Source: Nonomuraea pusilla (GTDB lineage Bacteria > Actinomycetota > Actinomycetes > Streptosporangiales > Streptosporangiaceae). From it: a stretch of DNA of 64,000 nt. Positions 24,226 through 32,022 of this stretch are shown in pieces. How positions within the stretch are numbered: the first letter of the stretch is position 1; each line of letters begins with the position of its first letter. The stretch is taken from NCBI RefSeq assembly GCF_900109355.1, contig NZ_FOBF01000008.1, forward strand, positions 1 to 64,000. The letters run 5' to 3'. The position numbers and the translations under genes were made by a program. A model generated the notes under the pieces. It did not search any database. It was not told the origin of the DNA and saw nothing but the letters and a program-made list of their open reading frames with translations.

Positions 24226-25629
24226 GTGCAGCCACAGGTGAATATTGAACAGTTCGGCTACCGTCAGGAGCTCAAGCGGGGGGTCGGCCTGGCCGACCTG
24301 GTGTTCTACGGCCTGATATTCATGGTGCCGATCGCGCCGTTCGCCATTTTCGGTCAGGTTTATAAGCACTCAGGCGGAATGCCGGTTCTGGCGTACCTGG
24401 TCGGCATGATCGCGCTGCTGTTCACGGCCGTCTCCTACGCCCAGATGGTCAAGGCGTTCCCGCTGTCCGGCTCGGTCTACAACTACGCGGGACGCGGCAT
24501 CGCCGCCCCCGTCGGATTCATGACCGGCTGGGCCATCCTGCTCGACTACCTGCTCGTCCCCAGCCTGCTGTACCTGATCGCGTCCATCGCCATGAACAGC
24601 GCCGTGCCTGACGTGCCCGTGTGGGCGTGGCTGATCCTCTTCGTGGTGGTCAACACCGTGATCAACCTGCGGGGCATCCGCATGACGGTACGGCTCACCA
24701 AGGTCCTCATCACCGCCGAACTCGTCGTCCTCGGGCTGTTCCTGCTGGTCGGCGTCACGGCGCTGCTGCAGGGCCGCGGCCACGGATTCAGCCTGTCGCC
24801 GCTGTTCAACGCCGACACCTTCTCCTGGCCCGTCATCTTCGGCGCGGTGTCGGTCGCGGTGCTGTCGTTCCTCGGCTTCGACGGCATCAGCATGCTCGTC
24901 GAGGAGTCCACCGGCGGCTCCGCGCAGGTCGGCAAGGCCATGCGGCTCGCGCTCCTGCTCGCCGGAGCGCTGTTCATCGTGCAGGTCTGGGTCGCGGCGC
25001 TGCTCGTGCCCGATCCGCAGGGCCTGCTCGAAACCGGGTCGAGCACGGCGTTCTACGACGCCGCCGCCGTCGCGGGCGGCGACTGGCTGTCGCACACGAC
25101 GTCCGTCGCGACCGCCATCTCCTGGGGGCTGGCCGACACGCTGGTGGCGCAGGTCGCCGTCTCGCGCCTGCTGTACGCGATGGCCCGCGACCGGCAGCTC
25201 CCGTCGTTCCTGGCCAGGATCTCCGTCAGGCGGGCCGTCCCGGCCAACGCCACCCTGCTCGTCGCCGCGCTCTCCCTCGGGCTCGGCCTGTGGATGTCCA
25301 CCCGCGCCGACGGGCCCGACCTGCTCAGCAGCCTCATCAACATGGGCGCGCTGGTGGCGTTCATCGTCCTGCACGTCTCCGTGATCGTCCACTACGTGGC
25401 GCGCGGGAAGTCCCGCGACCTCTGGACGCACCTGTTCGTGCCGCTGATCGGCATGGCGATCCTGATCTTCGTCGTGGTCAACGCCAACATCCTGGCCCAG
25501 ACGCTCGGCCTCGTGTGGCTCGGCGTCGGCGCGCTCGTGCTCGGCGGGCTCTACGTCGCCGGCCGCGGGCCCTCCGTGCAGGGGCTCGGCCCGGCCGCGG
25601 ACCAGGGCGCCGTGAAGGAACGCCTGTGA
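24226..25629 (+). CDS. APC superfamily amino acid permease
   Basis: A 467-residue transporter with about 12 predicted membrane helices. The first helix carries the APC-type pattern GLADLVFYGLIFMVPIAPF, and GFDGISMLVEES near residue 222 corresponds to the conserved helix 6 region. It would import amino acids or polyamines by proton symport. The GTG start at 24226 follows AAGGGA at 8 bp. Its stop codon overlaps the GTG start of the GPP34 gene (GTGA), so the two proteins are translationally coupled. Substrate is unknown. Confidence 0.88.
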   Translation: MQPQVNIEQFGYRQELKRGVGLADLVFYGLIFMVPIAPFAIFGQVYKHSGGMPVLAYLVGMIALLFTAVSYAQMVKAFPLSGSVYNYAGRGIAAPVGFMTGWAILLDYLLVPSLLYLIASIAMNSAVPDVPVWAWLILFVVVNTVINLRGIRMTVRLTKVLITAELVVLGLFLLVGVTALLQGRGHGFSLSPLFNADTFSWPVIFGAVSVAVLSFLGFDGISMLVEESTGGSAQVGKAMRLALLLAGALFIVQVWVAALLVPDPQGLLETGSSTAFYDAAAVAGGDWLSHTTSVATAISWGLADTLVAQVAVSRLLYAMARDRQLPSFLARISVRRAVPANATLLVAALSLGLGLWMSTRADGPDLLSSLINMGALVAFIVLHVSVIVHYVARGKSRDLWTHLFVPLIGMAILIFVVVNANILAQTLGLVWLGVGALVLGGLYVAGRGPSVQGLGPAADQGAVKERL

Positions 25630-26447
25630 GCGGCGGCGGGCAGGCCGGGGCGCCCGGCGCGGGACACAGCCCGGCGCAGGGCACGGGGTACGGCCCCGGA
25701 CTGGGCTCGGGATACGGCCCCGGACTGGGCTCGGGATACGGCACGGGACAGGCCATGGGTTACGGCGCCGGGTACGGCCCAGGACAGGGCCCGGGGCGGG
25801 GGCTGGCGCTGCACGAGGAGCTTTACCTCATAGCGCACGACCAGTCCGGCAAGCCCGCCGTGCACCAGACCTCGATGGCGCTGGGCCTCGCCGGGGCGGC
25901 GCTGCTCGAACTCGCCCTCAGCGGCCGCGTCGCCCTGGCGGACGGGCGCGCCGCCGCCGTCCCCGCCGCGCCGCCGCGACCGGGGCCCGGCGACGGCGGC
26001 GTCGCGGACGGCCTGCTCGCCCTCATCCAGCGGGACGGCGCCCGCCGCGACGCCCGGCTCTGGATCAAGAAGACGGCCGAGGACGTCTACCCCCGCACCC
26101 GGGACGGCCTGGTGTCCGCCGGGGTGCTGGCCCGGGTGACCGGCCGCCGTCTCGGCATGCTGCCCCGCACCCGCTACCAGGTCACGGACCTGGCGCACGT
26201 GGTACGGGCCTCGTACGGGGTGCGCTCCGCCGTCGAGGGATGGAAGGAGCCCGACGCGCGCGCCGCCGCCCTGTGCGGGCTGGTCGCGGCGCTGCGCGTG
26301 GAGGGCGAGCTCTACCTCGACCAACCGTCAGCCCAGCTCGTCGGCCGCCTGCGCGCCATCGCGGAGGCGAGCTCGCCCGCGGTGCGCGACGTGGTGACCG
26401 CCGTGGACGCCTTCATCGGCGAGGCGGCGGTGGCCGTCTACCGCTGA
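25626..26447 (+). CDS. GPP34 (GOLPH3/Vps74-like) family protein with Gly-Tyr repeat N-terminus
   Basis: A 273-residue protein. Residues 1-60 are a low-complexity Gly/Tyr/Pro region (GYGPGLGS units). The rest is a GPP34 domain, starting GLALHEELYLIAHDQSGKP and running to the end, with LAGAALLELALSGRV and the terminal VTAVDAFIGEAAVAV. Eukaryotic GOLPH3 binds phosphatidylinositol-4-phosphate; actinomycete members are abundant and mostly uncharacterised. The GTG start at 25626 is chosen from the 4-bp overlap with the permease. The coupling suggests that it acts at the membrane with the permease. It overlaps the convergent PfkB gene by 10 bp. Confidence 0.85.
   Translation: MSGGGQAGAPGAGHSPAQGTGYGPGLGSGYGPGLGSGYGTGQAMGYGAGYGPGQGPGRGLALHEELYLIAHDQSGKPAVHQTSMALGLAGAALLELALSGRVALADGRAAAVPAAPPRPGPGDGGVADGLLALIQRDGARRDARLWIKKTAEDVYPRTRDGLVSAGVLARVTGRRLGMLPRTRYQVTDLAHVVRASYGVRSAVEGWKEPDARAAALCGLVAALRVEGELYLDQPSAQLVGRLRAIAEASSPAVRDVVTAVDAFIGEAAVAVYR
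25689..25736 (+). repeat. Two perfect 24-bp units in the GPP34 gene
   Basis: Two identical, adjacent 24-bp units starting TACGGCCCCGGACTGGGCTC encode YGPGLGSG twice. Partial, diverged copies follow (TACGGCACGGGACAG and TACGGCGCCGGG). The perfect identity points to recent duplication in frame. Confidence 0.85.
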
Positions 26448-27406
26448 CCCCTGCCCTCGTCAGTGAGCCCATCGGTGAGGGCGTGGCGGAGCAGGGCGTG
26501 GGCGGTGGCCGGGTCGGGGAGGCCGGCCGTGTCGCCGGAGGTCGCGACGACGCGCCCGGCCAGCTCGGCGCCGAGGCGGGTGGCCGCGCCCGGCCCGGCT
26601 CCCGACAGCCGGGCCGCCAGGTAGCCGCCGAGGAACGCGTCGCCCGCGCCGACGGGGTCGCGTACCTCCCGGGCGGCGGTGGGGACGTGCTCGGGCCCCG
26701 CGTCCCCGGCGTACCAGGCACCCTCTGGCCCGCCCTTGAGCACCACCTCGCCCACCCCGGCGGCCCTGGCCGCGGCGAACACGCGCGCGGGGTCGCTCTC
26801 GCCGAACAGCACCCGCGACTCGTCCTGCCCGAGCACCAGCAGCCCGACCCTGGGCAGGAGCGGCGCGAGGTCGGGCGCCGGCAGGGCGGGCCGCAGGTTC
26901 GGGTCGAGGACGACGAGCGCGTCCCCCGCCTGCTCGCACAGGGCGGCGACCAGCCGGGCCGGTCCCGGCCCGAGCGCGGCGGTCAGCCCGGACACGACGA
27001 GCGCGCGGGGCCGCCGCGCCAGAATGGCCCCCGCGTCGGGGACGTCCATCGCGGAGGCGGCCGAGCCGGCGCGGTAGTAGTGGACGCGCCGCCCGCTGTC
27101 CGGCCTGATCTCCTTGAAGAACACGCCGGTCGGACGGCCCGGGTCGGTGATCACCAGGCCGGTGTCCACGCCCCTGGCCTCCGCTTCGCGCAGCACCCGC
27201 GTCCCGAACGGGTCGGGCCCGACCCGCGAGGCGAACGCCGCCCGCAGGCCGAGCCTGGCCACGGCCGTGCAGACGTTCAGCTCGGCGCCGGCGACGGAGG
27301 CGTCGAAGCGCGCCGCCGCGGCGAGGTCGTCCGCCTCCAGCAGCACCATGGCCTCGCCGACGCCCACCACGTCGGGCCGCCCTGCGCTGACATGAGGGCC
27401 GGTCAC
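26438..27406 (-). CDS. PfkB family carbohydrate kinase (2-keto-3-deoxygluconate kinase-like)
   Basis: A 322-residue sugar kinase with the N-terminal PfkB region (AGAELNVCTAVARLG, then FASRVGPDPFGTRVL) and the C-terminal signature DPVGAGDAFLGGYLAARL with the catalytic Asp in GAGD. In this locus it most likely phosphorylates 2-keto-3-deoxy-gluconate or -galactonate to feed the KDPG aldolase encoded at 38.6 kb. The GTG start at 27406 is chosen because it begins the conserved frame and matches the original coupling with the SDR gene. A 109-bp tandem duplication has now pushed the two genes apart. Confidence 0.88.
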   Translation of the reverse strand: MTGPHVSAGRPDVVGVGEAMVLLEADDLAAAARFDASVAGAELNVCTAVARLGLRAAFASRVGPDPFGTRVLREAEARGVDTGLVITDPGRPTGVFFKEIRPDSGRRVHYYRAGSAASAMDVPDAGAILARRPRALVVSGLTAALGPGPARLVAALCEQAGDALVVLDPNLRPALPAPDLAPLLPRVGLLVLGQDESRVLFGESDPARVFAAARAAGVGEVVLKGGPEGAWYAGDAGPEHVPTAAREVRDPVGAGDAFLGGYLAARLSGAGPGAATRLGAELAGRVVATSGDTAGLPDPATAHALLRHALTDGLTDEGRGQR

Positions 27407-27600
27407 GGGAGGAACCGGGCCCGGAGGTCCGGGCGCAGGTAGGCGGCGGGCGAGGCGATCGACAGGCCGCCGTCCACCGGCAGGACCGCCCTGCGCTGAC
27501 ATGAGGGCCGGTCACGGGAGGAACCGGGCCCGGAGGTCCGGGCGCAGGTAGGCGGCGGGCGAGGCGATCGACAGGCCGCCGTCCACCGGCAGGACCGCCC
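27377..27600. repeat. Tandem duplication, 115-bp copies with a 109-bp period
   Basis: Bases 27377-27491 and 27486-27600 are identical. Each copy contains the last 23 or so codons of the SDR gene and the first codons of the PfkB gene, joined by the same GTGA overlap. The perfect identity means a very recent event. The period is not a multiple of three, yet neither gene is damaged, because the SDR keeps its end from one copy and the kinase keeps its start from the other. Confidence 0.93.
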
Positions 27601-28252
27601 CGGTGATGAACGCGGCGCCGGGCGAGGCGAGGAAGGCGACCGCCTCGGCCACGTCCCGCGGCGTCCCCGTACGGCCGAGCGGGTAGCCCTCCGCGGCGTT
27701 CTCCAGGTCCTCCCCGCCGATCAGGCCGGGGGCGACCGAGTTGACGCGGATCCCGGCGGGGCCGTACTCCAGGGCGAGCTGGCGGACGAACGCGTCCAGC
27801 CCGCCCTTGGCGGCGGCGTACGCGGGCACGCCGGGCGCGGCCAGGAACGCGTTGACCGAGCTGACCGCCACGACGGCGGAGCCCGGCGCCAGGCGGGGCA
27901 GCGCCGCCCTGCACAGGTGGAAGGCGGCGTCCAGGGTGGCGCCGATGGCGGTCCTCCACTGCGCGTCGGTGGTGCGCACCACCGGGGCGACGGGCATCAC
28001 GGCCGTGGCCAGCACCAGGACGTCGAGGCGGCCGAGCAGGCCCTCGGCGTCGGCGACGGCGGCGTCCGCCTCGGCGGGGACGGCGCAGTCGCGTACGAGG
28101 AAGGCGTCGTAGACGGGGTCGGCGCACGGCTGCAGGCCGATCCCGGCCACCCGGTCGCCCCGCTCCGCGAACGCGGCGGCGACGGCCAGGCCGATGCCGG
28201 AGTTGCCGCCCGCCAGCAGCACGCCGCGCGCTCCGGGCCCGCCCGCCGTCAC
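27512..28252 (-). CDS. Short-chain dehydrogenase/reductase (KduD/FabG-like)
   Basis: A 246-residue SDR with the NAD(P) motif GGNSGIGLAVAAAF at residues 15-28, the catalytic Ser in VVAVSSVNAF, the YAAAKGG motif and a C-terminal PVDGGLS. It would oxidise or reduce a hydroxyl or keto group of a sugar acid. The order in the locus fits a KduD-type step (2-keto-3-deoxy sugar acid formation) or dehydrogenation of a sugar to its acid. The GTG start at 28252 overlaps the stop of the DapA-family gene (GTGA). Its 3' end is the source of the tandem duplication. Confidence 0.88.
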   Translation of the reverse strand: MTAGGPGARGVLLAGGNSGIGLAVAAAFAERGDRVAGIGLQPCADPVYDAFLVRDCAVPAEADAAVADAEGLLGRLDVLVLATAVMPVAPVVRTTDAQWRTAIGATLDAAFHLCRAALPRLAPGSAVVAVSSVNAFLAAPGVPAYAAAKGGLDAFVRQLALEYGPAGIRVNSVAPGLIGGEDLENAAEGYPLGRTGTPRDVAEAVAFLASPGAAFITGAVLPVDGGLSIASPAAYLRPDLRARFLP

Positions 28253-29124
28253 CACAGCTCCGCCGTGATCGCGTCGAGGAGGGCGCGGCTGTCGCGGTCC
28301 AGGGGGCGGGCCGGGGAGCGTACGGCGGCCGAGTCGATGAGCCCGCGGCGGACCAGCACCTCCTTGTGCACGGCCCAGGCCAGGCCGGGCTGCATGCCGA
28401 AGCGGATCAGCGGCAGCAGCCTGGCGTGTCCCGCGCGGGCCTGCGCGGCGCGCCCGGCGGCCCAGTCGGCGAGCACCGGCGCGAGCAGGTCGGTGAACTC
28501 GCAGGCGGGCATCGTTCCGACGGCCCCCAGCGCGTACTCCTCCAGGCAGAACAGCGCGTTCTGCCCGCCGAAGACGGCGAAGCCGTCGGGGACGCCCGCG
28601 GCCACGGCCCCGACCTTGGGCGCGGTCGGCGGCGCCTCCACCTTCACGGAGGTGACGCCGTCGAGCTTGCTCAGTTCGACGATCAGCGGCTCGGGCATGC
28701 TGACGCCGGTGGCGCCGGGCGCGTCCTGCACCATCACGTCGATCCCCGCCCGCTCGGCCACGGCGCCGTAGAAGTCGACGAGCTGCGCCCCTGACGGCTT
28801 GACCAGGTACGGCGGCAGCACCATGAGCGCGTCGGCGCCGCCGTCCCTGGCGGCGAGCGCCTGTTCGAGCGCGGTGGCGGTGCTGGTGGCGCCGACGCCC
28901 GCGACGACGGGGGCGGCGCCGGCGGCGGCCCGCACCTCGGCGAGCACGCGCGCGCGGTCGTCGGCGGTCAGGGCGAAGCCCTCGCTGGCCATCCCGAACA
29001 CGGCCACGCCGTCGGCGCCGGAGGCGAGCTGCCACTCGGTCAGCCGGCGCAGGCTCGGCAGGTCGAGCTCGCCGCCGTCGGTGAAGGGGGTGGCGAGGAT
29101 GGGGATCAGTCCAGACAGAACCAA
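28249..29124 (-). CDS. DHDPS/N-acetylneuraminate lyase family aldolase or dehydratase
   Basis: A 291-residue (beta/alpha)8 lyase. The Schiff-base lysine lies in VTSVKVEAPP near residue 160 and the substrate motif GMASEG near 44 replaces the usual GTTGE. The catalytic Tyr region, normally YNVPGRT, reads VQDAPGATG here, so that tyrosine is absent. This points away from lysine biosynthesis and toward a sugar-acid lyase subgroup, such as a 2-keto-3-deoxy acid aldolase or dehydratase. It lies in the sugar-acid operon between the enolase-superfamily gene and the SDR. Confidence 0.85.
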   Translation of the reverse strand: MVLSGLIPILATPFTDGGELDLPSLRRLTEWQLASGADGVAVFGMASEGFALTADDRARVLAEVRAAAGAAPVVAGVGATSTATALEQALAARDGGADALMVLPPYLVKPSGAQLVDFYGAVAERAGIDVMVQDAPGATGVSMPEPLIVELSKLDGVTSVKVEAPPTAPKVGAVAAGVPDGFAVFGGQNALFCLEEYALGAVGTMPACEFTDLLAPVLADWAAGRAAQARAGHARLLPLIRFGMQPGLAWAVHKEVLVRRGLIDSAAVRSPARPLDRDSRALLDAITAELW

Positions 29125-29144
29125 CGGAGTTACTCCCTTTCAGG

Positions 29145-29234
29145 TGCGTCGGAGGTGCGTGGCCGCAGGGCGCCGGGGTCGGCGTCCACTGCGTCGGAGG
29201 TGCGTGGTCACAGGGCGCCGGGGTCGACGTCCAC
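29145..29234. repeat. Imperfect 45-bp tandem duplication at a gene 3' end
   Basis: Two adjacent 45-bp units starting TGCGTCGGAGGTGCGTGG differ at three positions. The right unit contains the stop codon and last eight codons of the enolase-superfamily gene. In the left unit that stop has been lost by mutation (TCA became CCG), which makes it an older duplication than the one at 27.4 kb. Confidence 0.88.
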
Positions 29235-30332
29235 GCCGAGGCCGGGCCCGGCGGGCACGGGGAAGCCGGTCGCGTCGCCGGGCAGCGGCGCGGTGAGGAT
29301 CGAGCCGGCCGCCTCGCAGGTGGTGGGCTGGTACTCGAAGTAGGCGAGGTTGCCGAGGGCGGCGCTGACGTGGACGCCGGCGGCGAGCGCCACGCCCAGC
29401 CCGGTGGAGTGGTGCGGCGCGACCCGGACGTGGTGGGCGGCGGCGAGCTCGGCGATGGACATCAGCTCGGTGATGCCGGTGCGCCCCACGTCGGGCTGGG
29501 CCAGGCCGACGGCGCGGCGGCCCAGCCAGTGGGCGAACTCGTACCGGTTGCGCAGGGTCTCGCCGACGGCGATGGGCAGGTCGGCGCGGCGGACCAGCTC
29601 CCTGTGGCCCTCGACGTCCTCGGGGGCGAGCGGCGCCTCCAGGAACAGCGCGCCGCGCTCGGCCAGCCCGCGGGCCAGGCGGACGGCCTGCGGCACGTCG
29701 TAGACCCAGTGGGCGTCGACGGCGACGCGCAGCCCGGACGCGGCGACGGCGTCGTACGTGGCGAGGTCCTCCTCGACGCCGTGCCCGAGGTGGAGCTTCA
29801 CCATGGTGGCGCCCTTGGCGGCCCACTCCCTGGCCAGCTCGGCGCGTTCGGGGTCGGTGGGGCGGGGCAGGCCGCTCACGTACACGGGGACGGTCTCGCG
29901 GAAGGCGCCGCCGAGCAGGGAGGCGACGGAGCGTCCTGTGAGGCGGCCGGTGAGGTCCCACAGCGCGATGTCCACGGCGGCGAGCGCGTCGGCCTGGTGG
30001 CCGGTGAGGTGGCCGCGCTCGCGCATGAGGCCGGTCAGCTTGTCCCAGAGGGGGCGGATCCGGGTGGGGTCCTCGCCGACGAGCACGGGGGCGAGCAGCT
30101 TCTCGACGATCGCGGCGGGCACCTCGGGCGCGACGGGCGCGAGCGCCTCGCCCCAGCCGGTGGTGCCGTCGTCGGCCGTGATCGAGACGAGCAGCGTCTC
30201 GAAGCGGGCCGAGTAGAGGCTGCGCCAGGGCGGCCGGACGAAGTAGCCCTCTTCCTGCGCGGGTGCGCCGAGGTAGGCGTCGCGGTGCCGTAGCTTCACC
30301 GGGAAACATCGCACTTGACGAATTTGCGGCAT
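29208..30332 (-). CDS. Mandelate racemase/muconate lactonizing family sugar-acid dehydratase
   Basis: A 374-residue enolase-superfamily enzyme. The three metal ligands are visible as VDAHWVYD, LEAPLAPED and VGETLRN, the base lysine lies in MVKLHLG, and a histidine in VAPHHSTG completes the site. Members in sugar-acid loci dehydrate aldonic acids such as galactonate or gluconate to 2-keto-3-deoxy acids. That product would be the substrate of the PfkB kinase in the same operon. The ATG at 30332 is preferred over 30344 because a GGGATGG stretch then lies at suitable spacing. It heads the minus-strand operon and diverges from the IclR-type regulator. Confidence 0.88.
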   Translation of the reverse strand: MPQIRQVRCFPVKLRHRDAYLGAPAQEEGYFVRPPWRSLYSARFETLLVSITADDGTTGWGEALAPVAPEVPAAIVEKLLAPVLVGEDPTRIRPLWDKLTGLMRERGHLTGHQADALAAVDIALWDLTGRLTGRSVASLLGGAFRETVPVYVSGLPRPTDPERAELAREWAAKGATMVKLHLGHGVEEDLATYDAVAASGLRVAVDAHWVYDVPQAVRLARGLAERGALFLEAPLAPEDVEGHRELVRRADLPIAVGETLRNRYEFAHWLGRRAVGLAQPDVGRTGITELMSIAELAAAHHVRVAPHHSTGLGVALAAGVHVSAALGNLAYFEYQPTTCEAAGSILTAPLPGDATGFPVPAGPGLGVDVDPGAL

Positions 30333-30353
30333 GTGCGTGACCATCCCACATAG

Positions 30354-30368
30354 TGCAAGTCGATTGCA
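30354..30368. promoter_or_regulatory. Candidate IclR operator (TGCAA-N5-TTGCA)
   Basis: A perfect 5-bp inverted repeat TGCAA GTCGA TTGCA lies between the divergent dehydratase (start 30332) and IclR-type regulator (start 30380) genes, close to both starts. IclR-family operators are often short dyads of this kind between regulator and target. The whole divergent space is only 47 bp. Confidence 0.5.
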
Positions 30369-30379
30369 ATGGAGACAGG

Positions 30380-31183
30380 GTGGCTTCCGATCAGAGCAAC
30401 AACCAGAGCGTGGAGCGGGCCATCTCGGTCCTGCGGGCGTTCCTGACGGGCCGGCCGGAGCTGCGCGTGTCGGACGTCGCCAAGGCCACCGGGCTCGGCG
30501 TCTCGACCGCGTCGCGCCTGCTGGCCACGCTGGAGACGCTGGAGTTCGTCGAACGGGACGAGGTCAGCGGCCTCTACCGGCTGGGCACCGCGCCGATCAC
30601 GCTCGGCGGCGTCGCGCTCAACCAGAACCCGGTGCACCGCGAGGCCCGACAGGTCGCCCAGGACCTCGCCGCCGCGCTCGGCCTCGGCGTCAACGTGGCG
30701 GTGCGGCGCGGCGACTCGATGTTCTACCTGCTCAACTTCGAGGGCAGGCTGGCGCCGCGGTCGTTCGTGCTGACCGGGCAGCGCAAGCCGCTGTACGCCA
30801 CGGGCATCGGCAAGTGCCTGCTGCTCGCGCTCACCCCGGAGGAGCGGCGCGAGCTGATCCCCGAGGCGTCGCTGCGGCCGTACACGTCGCGCACGATCGT
30901 CACGCACGAGCGGCTCGACCAGGAGCTGGCCACCGTGGTCGGCCGCGGGTACGCGACCGAGGTGGAGGAGCTGGCGTTCGGCCGGGCCTGCGTCGCGGCC
31001 CCCATCCGCGACATGTCGGGCGCGGTGGTGGCCGCGATCTCCATCTCCGGCCCGCTGTCGGCGATCGACCTGGAGGCGCGCGAGCCCGAGCTGGCCCGCA
31101 CGGTCATCGAGACGGCCGACTCCATCAGCATCGGCCTCGGCTACGTCGGCCCGGTGCACGCCGTCGCGGCGGGCACGGCGTGA
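30380..31183 (+). CDS. IclR family transcriptional regulator
   Basis: A 267-residue regulator. The N-terminal winged helix is LRVSDVAKATGLGVSTASRLL (about residues 27-47), and the C-terminal effector domain includes YATGIGKCLLLALTPEE and the end GAVVAAISISGPLSAID. IclR proteins commonly control catabolism of sugar acids and pectin products (KdgR type), and this one lies between the two operons of such a locus. The GTG at 30380 is chosen because GGAGACAG precedes it at 1-8 bp; an upstream in-frame start at 30353 would cover the operator. Its stop overlaps the first permease start. Confidence 0.9.
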   Translation: MASDQSNNQSVERAISVLRAFLTGRPELRVSDVAKATGLGVSTASRLLATLETLEFVERDEVSGLYRLGTAPITLGGVALNQNPVHREARQVAQDLAAALGLGVNVAVRRGDSMFYLLNFEGRLAPRSFVLTGQRKPLYATGIGKCLLLALTPEERRELIPEASLRPYTSRTIVTHERLDQELATVVGRGYATEVEELAFGRACVAAPIRDMSGAVVAAISISGPLSAIDLEAREPELARTVIETADSISIGLGYVGPVHAVAAGTA

Positions 31184-32022
31184 ACCGCCGGCTGACCGAC
31201 GGCCAGTTCGCCTGGCTGCTGATGGTGCCGGGCCTCGCGCTGTTCCTCGCCATCATCGCCTACCCGCTGGTGTCGGCGCTGGTCACGGGCTTCTTCGAAC
31301 AGAGCCTGGTGCGTCCGGGACGCGCGTTCGTCGGGCTGGCCAACTACGCCGACCTGCTCGGCGGCGACTTCTGGCCGGTGCTGCGCAACACGCTGGTCTT
31401 CACGCTCGGCGCCACGATCGCGCCGTTCGTCATCGGGTACGCGCTCGCCCTCGCGCTCAACGCCGGGCTGCCCGGCTGGCTGCGCGGCGTGTTCCTGTTC
31501 CCCTGGGTGATCCCCGGCGTGGTCGTCTCGTTCCTGTGGCTGTGGATCTTCAACGCCAACTACGGCGTGCTGAACGGCCTGCTCGGCACGCACGTGAGCT
31601 GGCTCGGCGACCCCACGACCGCCATGATCGCGGTGATCGTGACGAAGACCTGGGCGAGCTTCCCCTGGATGATGGTCATGCTGCTCGCCGGCCTGCAGAC
31701 GATGCCGAAGGAACTGCACGAGGCCGCCTCCGTCGACGGCGCGGGCGCCATCCGCCGCTTCAGGTCGGTCACGGTGCCGCACATGCGCGCCATCGCCGGC
31801 ATCGCGTTCCTGCTGGAGTTCATCTGGAACTTCCAGCACTTCGACACCATCTACGTCCTCACCGGGGGCGGCCCCGCCGGGGCGACGAAGACGTTCGCCG
31901 TGGCCGTCTACGACACCGCGTTCAAGGGCTTCGACCTGGGCCACGCCACCGCGCTCGGCGGCCTGTGGATGCTGCTGCTGCTCGTCCTCATGGCCTTCTA
32001 CCTGAGGAAGGAGAACGCATGA
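31180..32022 (+). CDS. Carbohydrate ABC transporter permease (MalF-like)
   Basis: A 280-residue permease with six predicted helices, the opening FAWLLMVPGLALFLAIIAYPL and the EAA loop ELHEAASVDGAGAIRRFRSV. The GTG at 31180 forms a GTGA overlap with the IclR stop codon, which ties importer synthesis to the regulator. It would import oligosaccharides or uronates released by the exported enzymes encoded downstream. No ATPase is encoded here, so a shared one is expected. Confidence 0.93.
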   Translation: MNRRLTDGQFAWLLMVPGLALFLAIIAYPLVSALVTGFFEQSLVRPGRAFVGLANYADLLGGDFWPVLRNTLVFTLGATIAPFVIGYALALALNAGLPGWLRGVFLFPWVIPGVVVSFLWLWIFNANYGVLNGLLGTHVSWLGDPTTAMIAVIVTKTWASFPWMMVMLLAGLQTMPKELHEAASVDGAGAIRRFRSVTVPHMRAIAGIAFLLEFIWNFQHFDTIYVLTGGGPAGATKTFAVAVYDTAFKGFDLGHATALGGLWMLLLLVLMAFYLRKENA

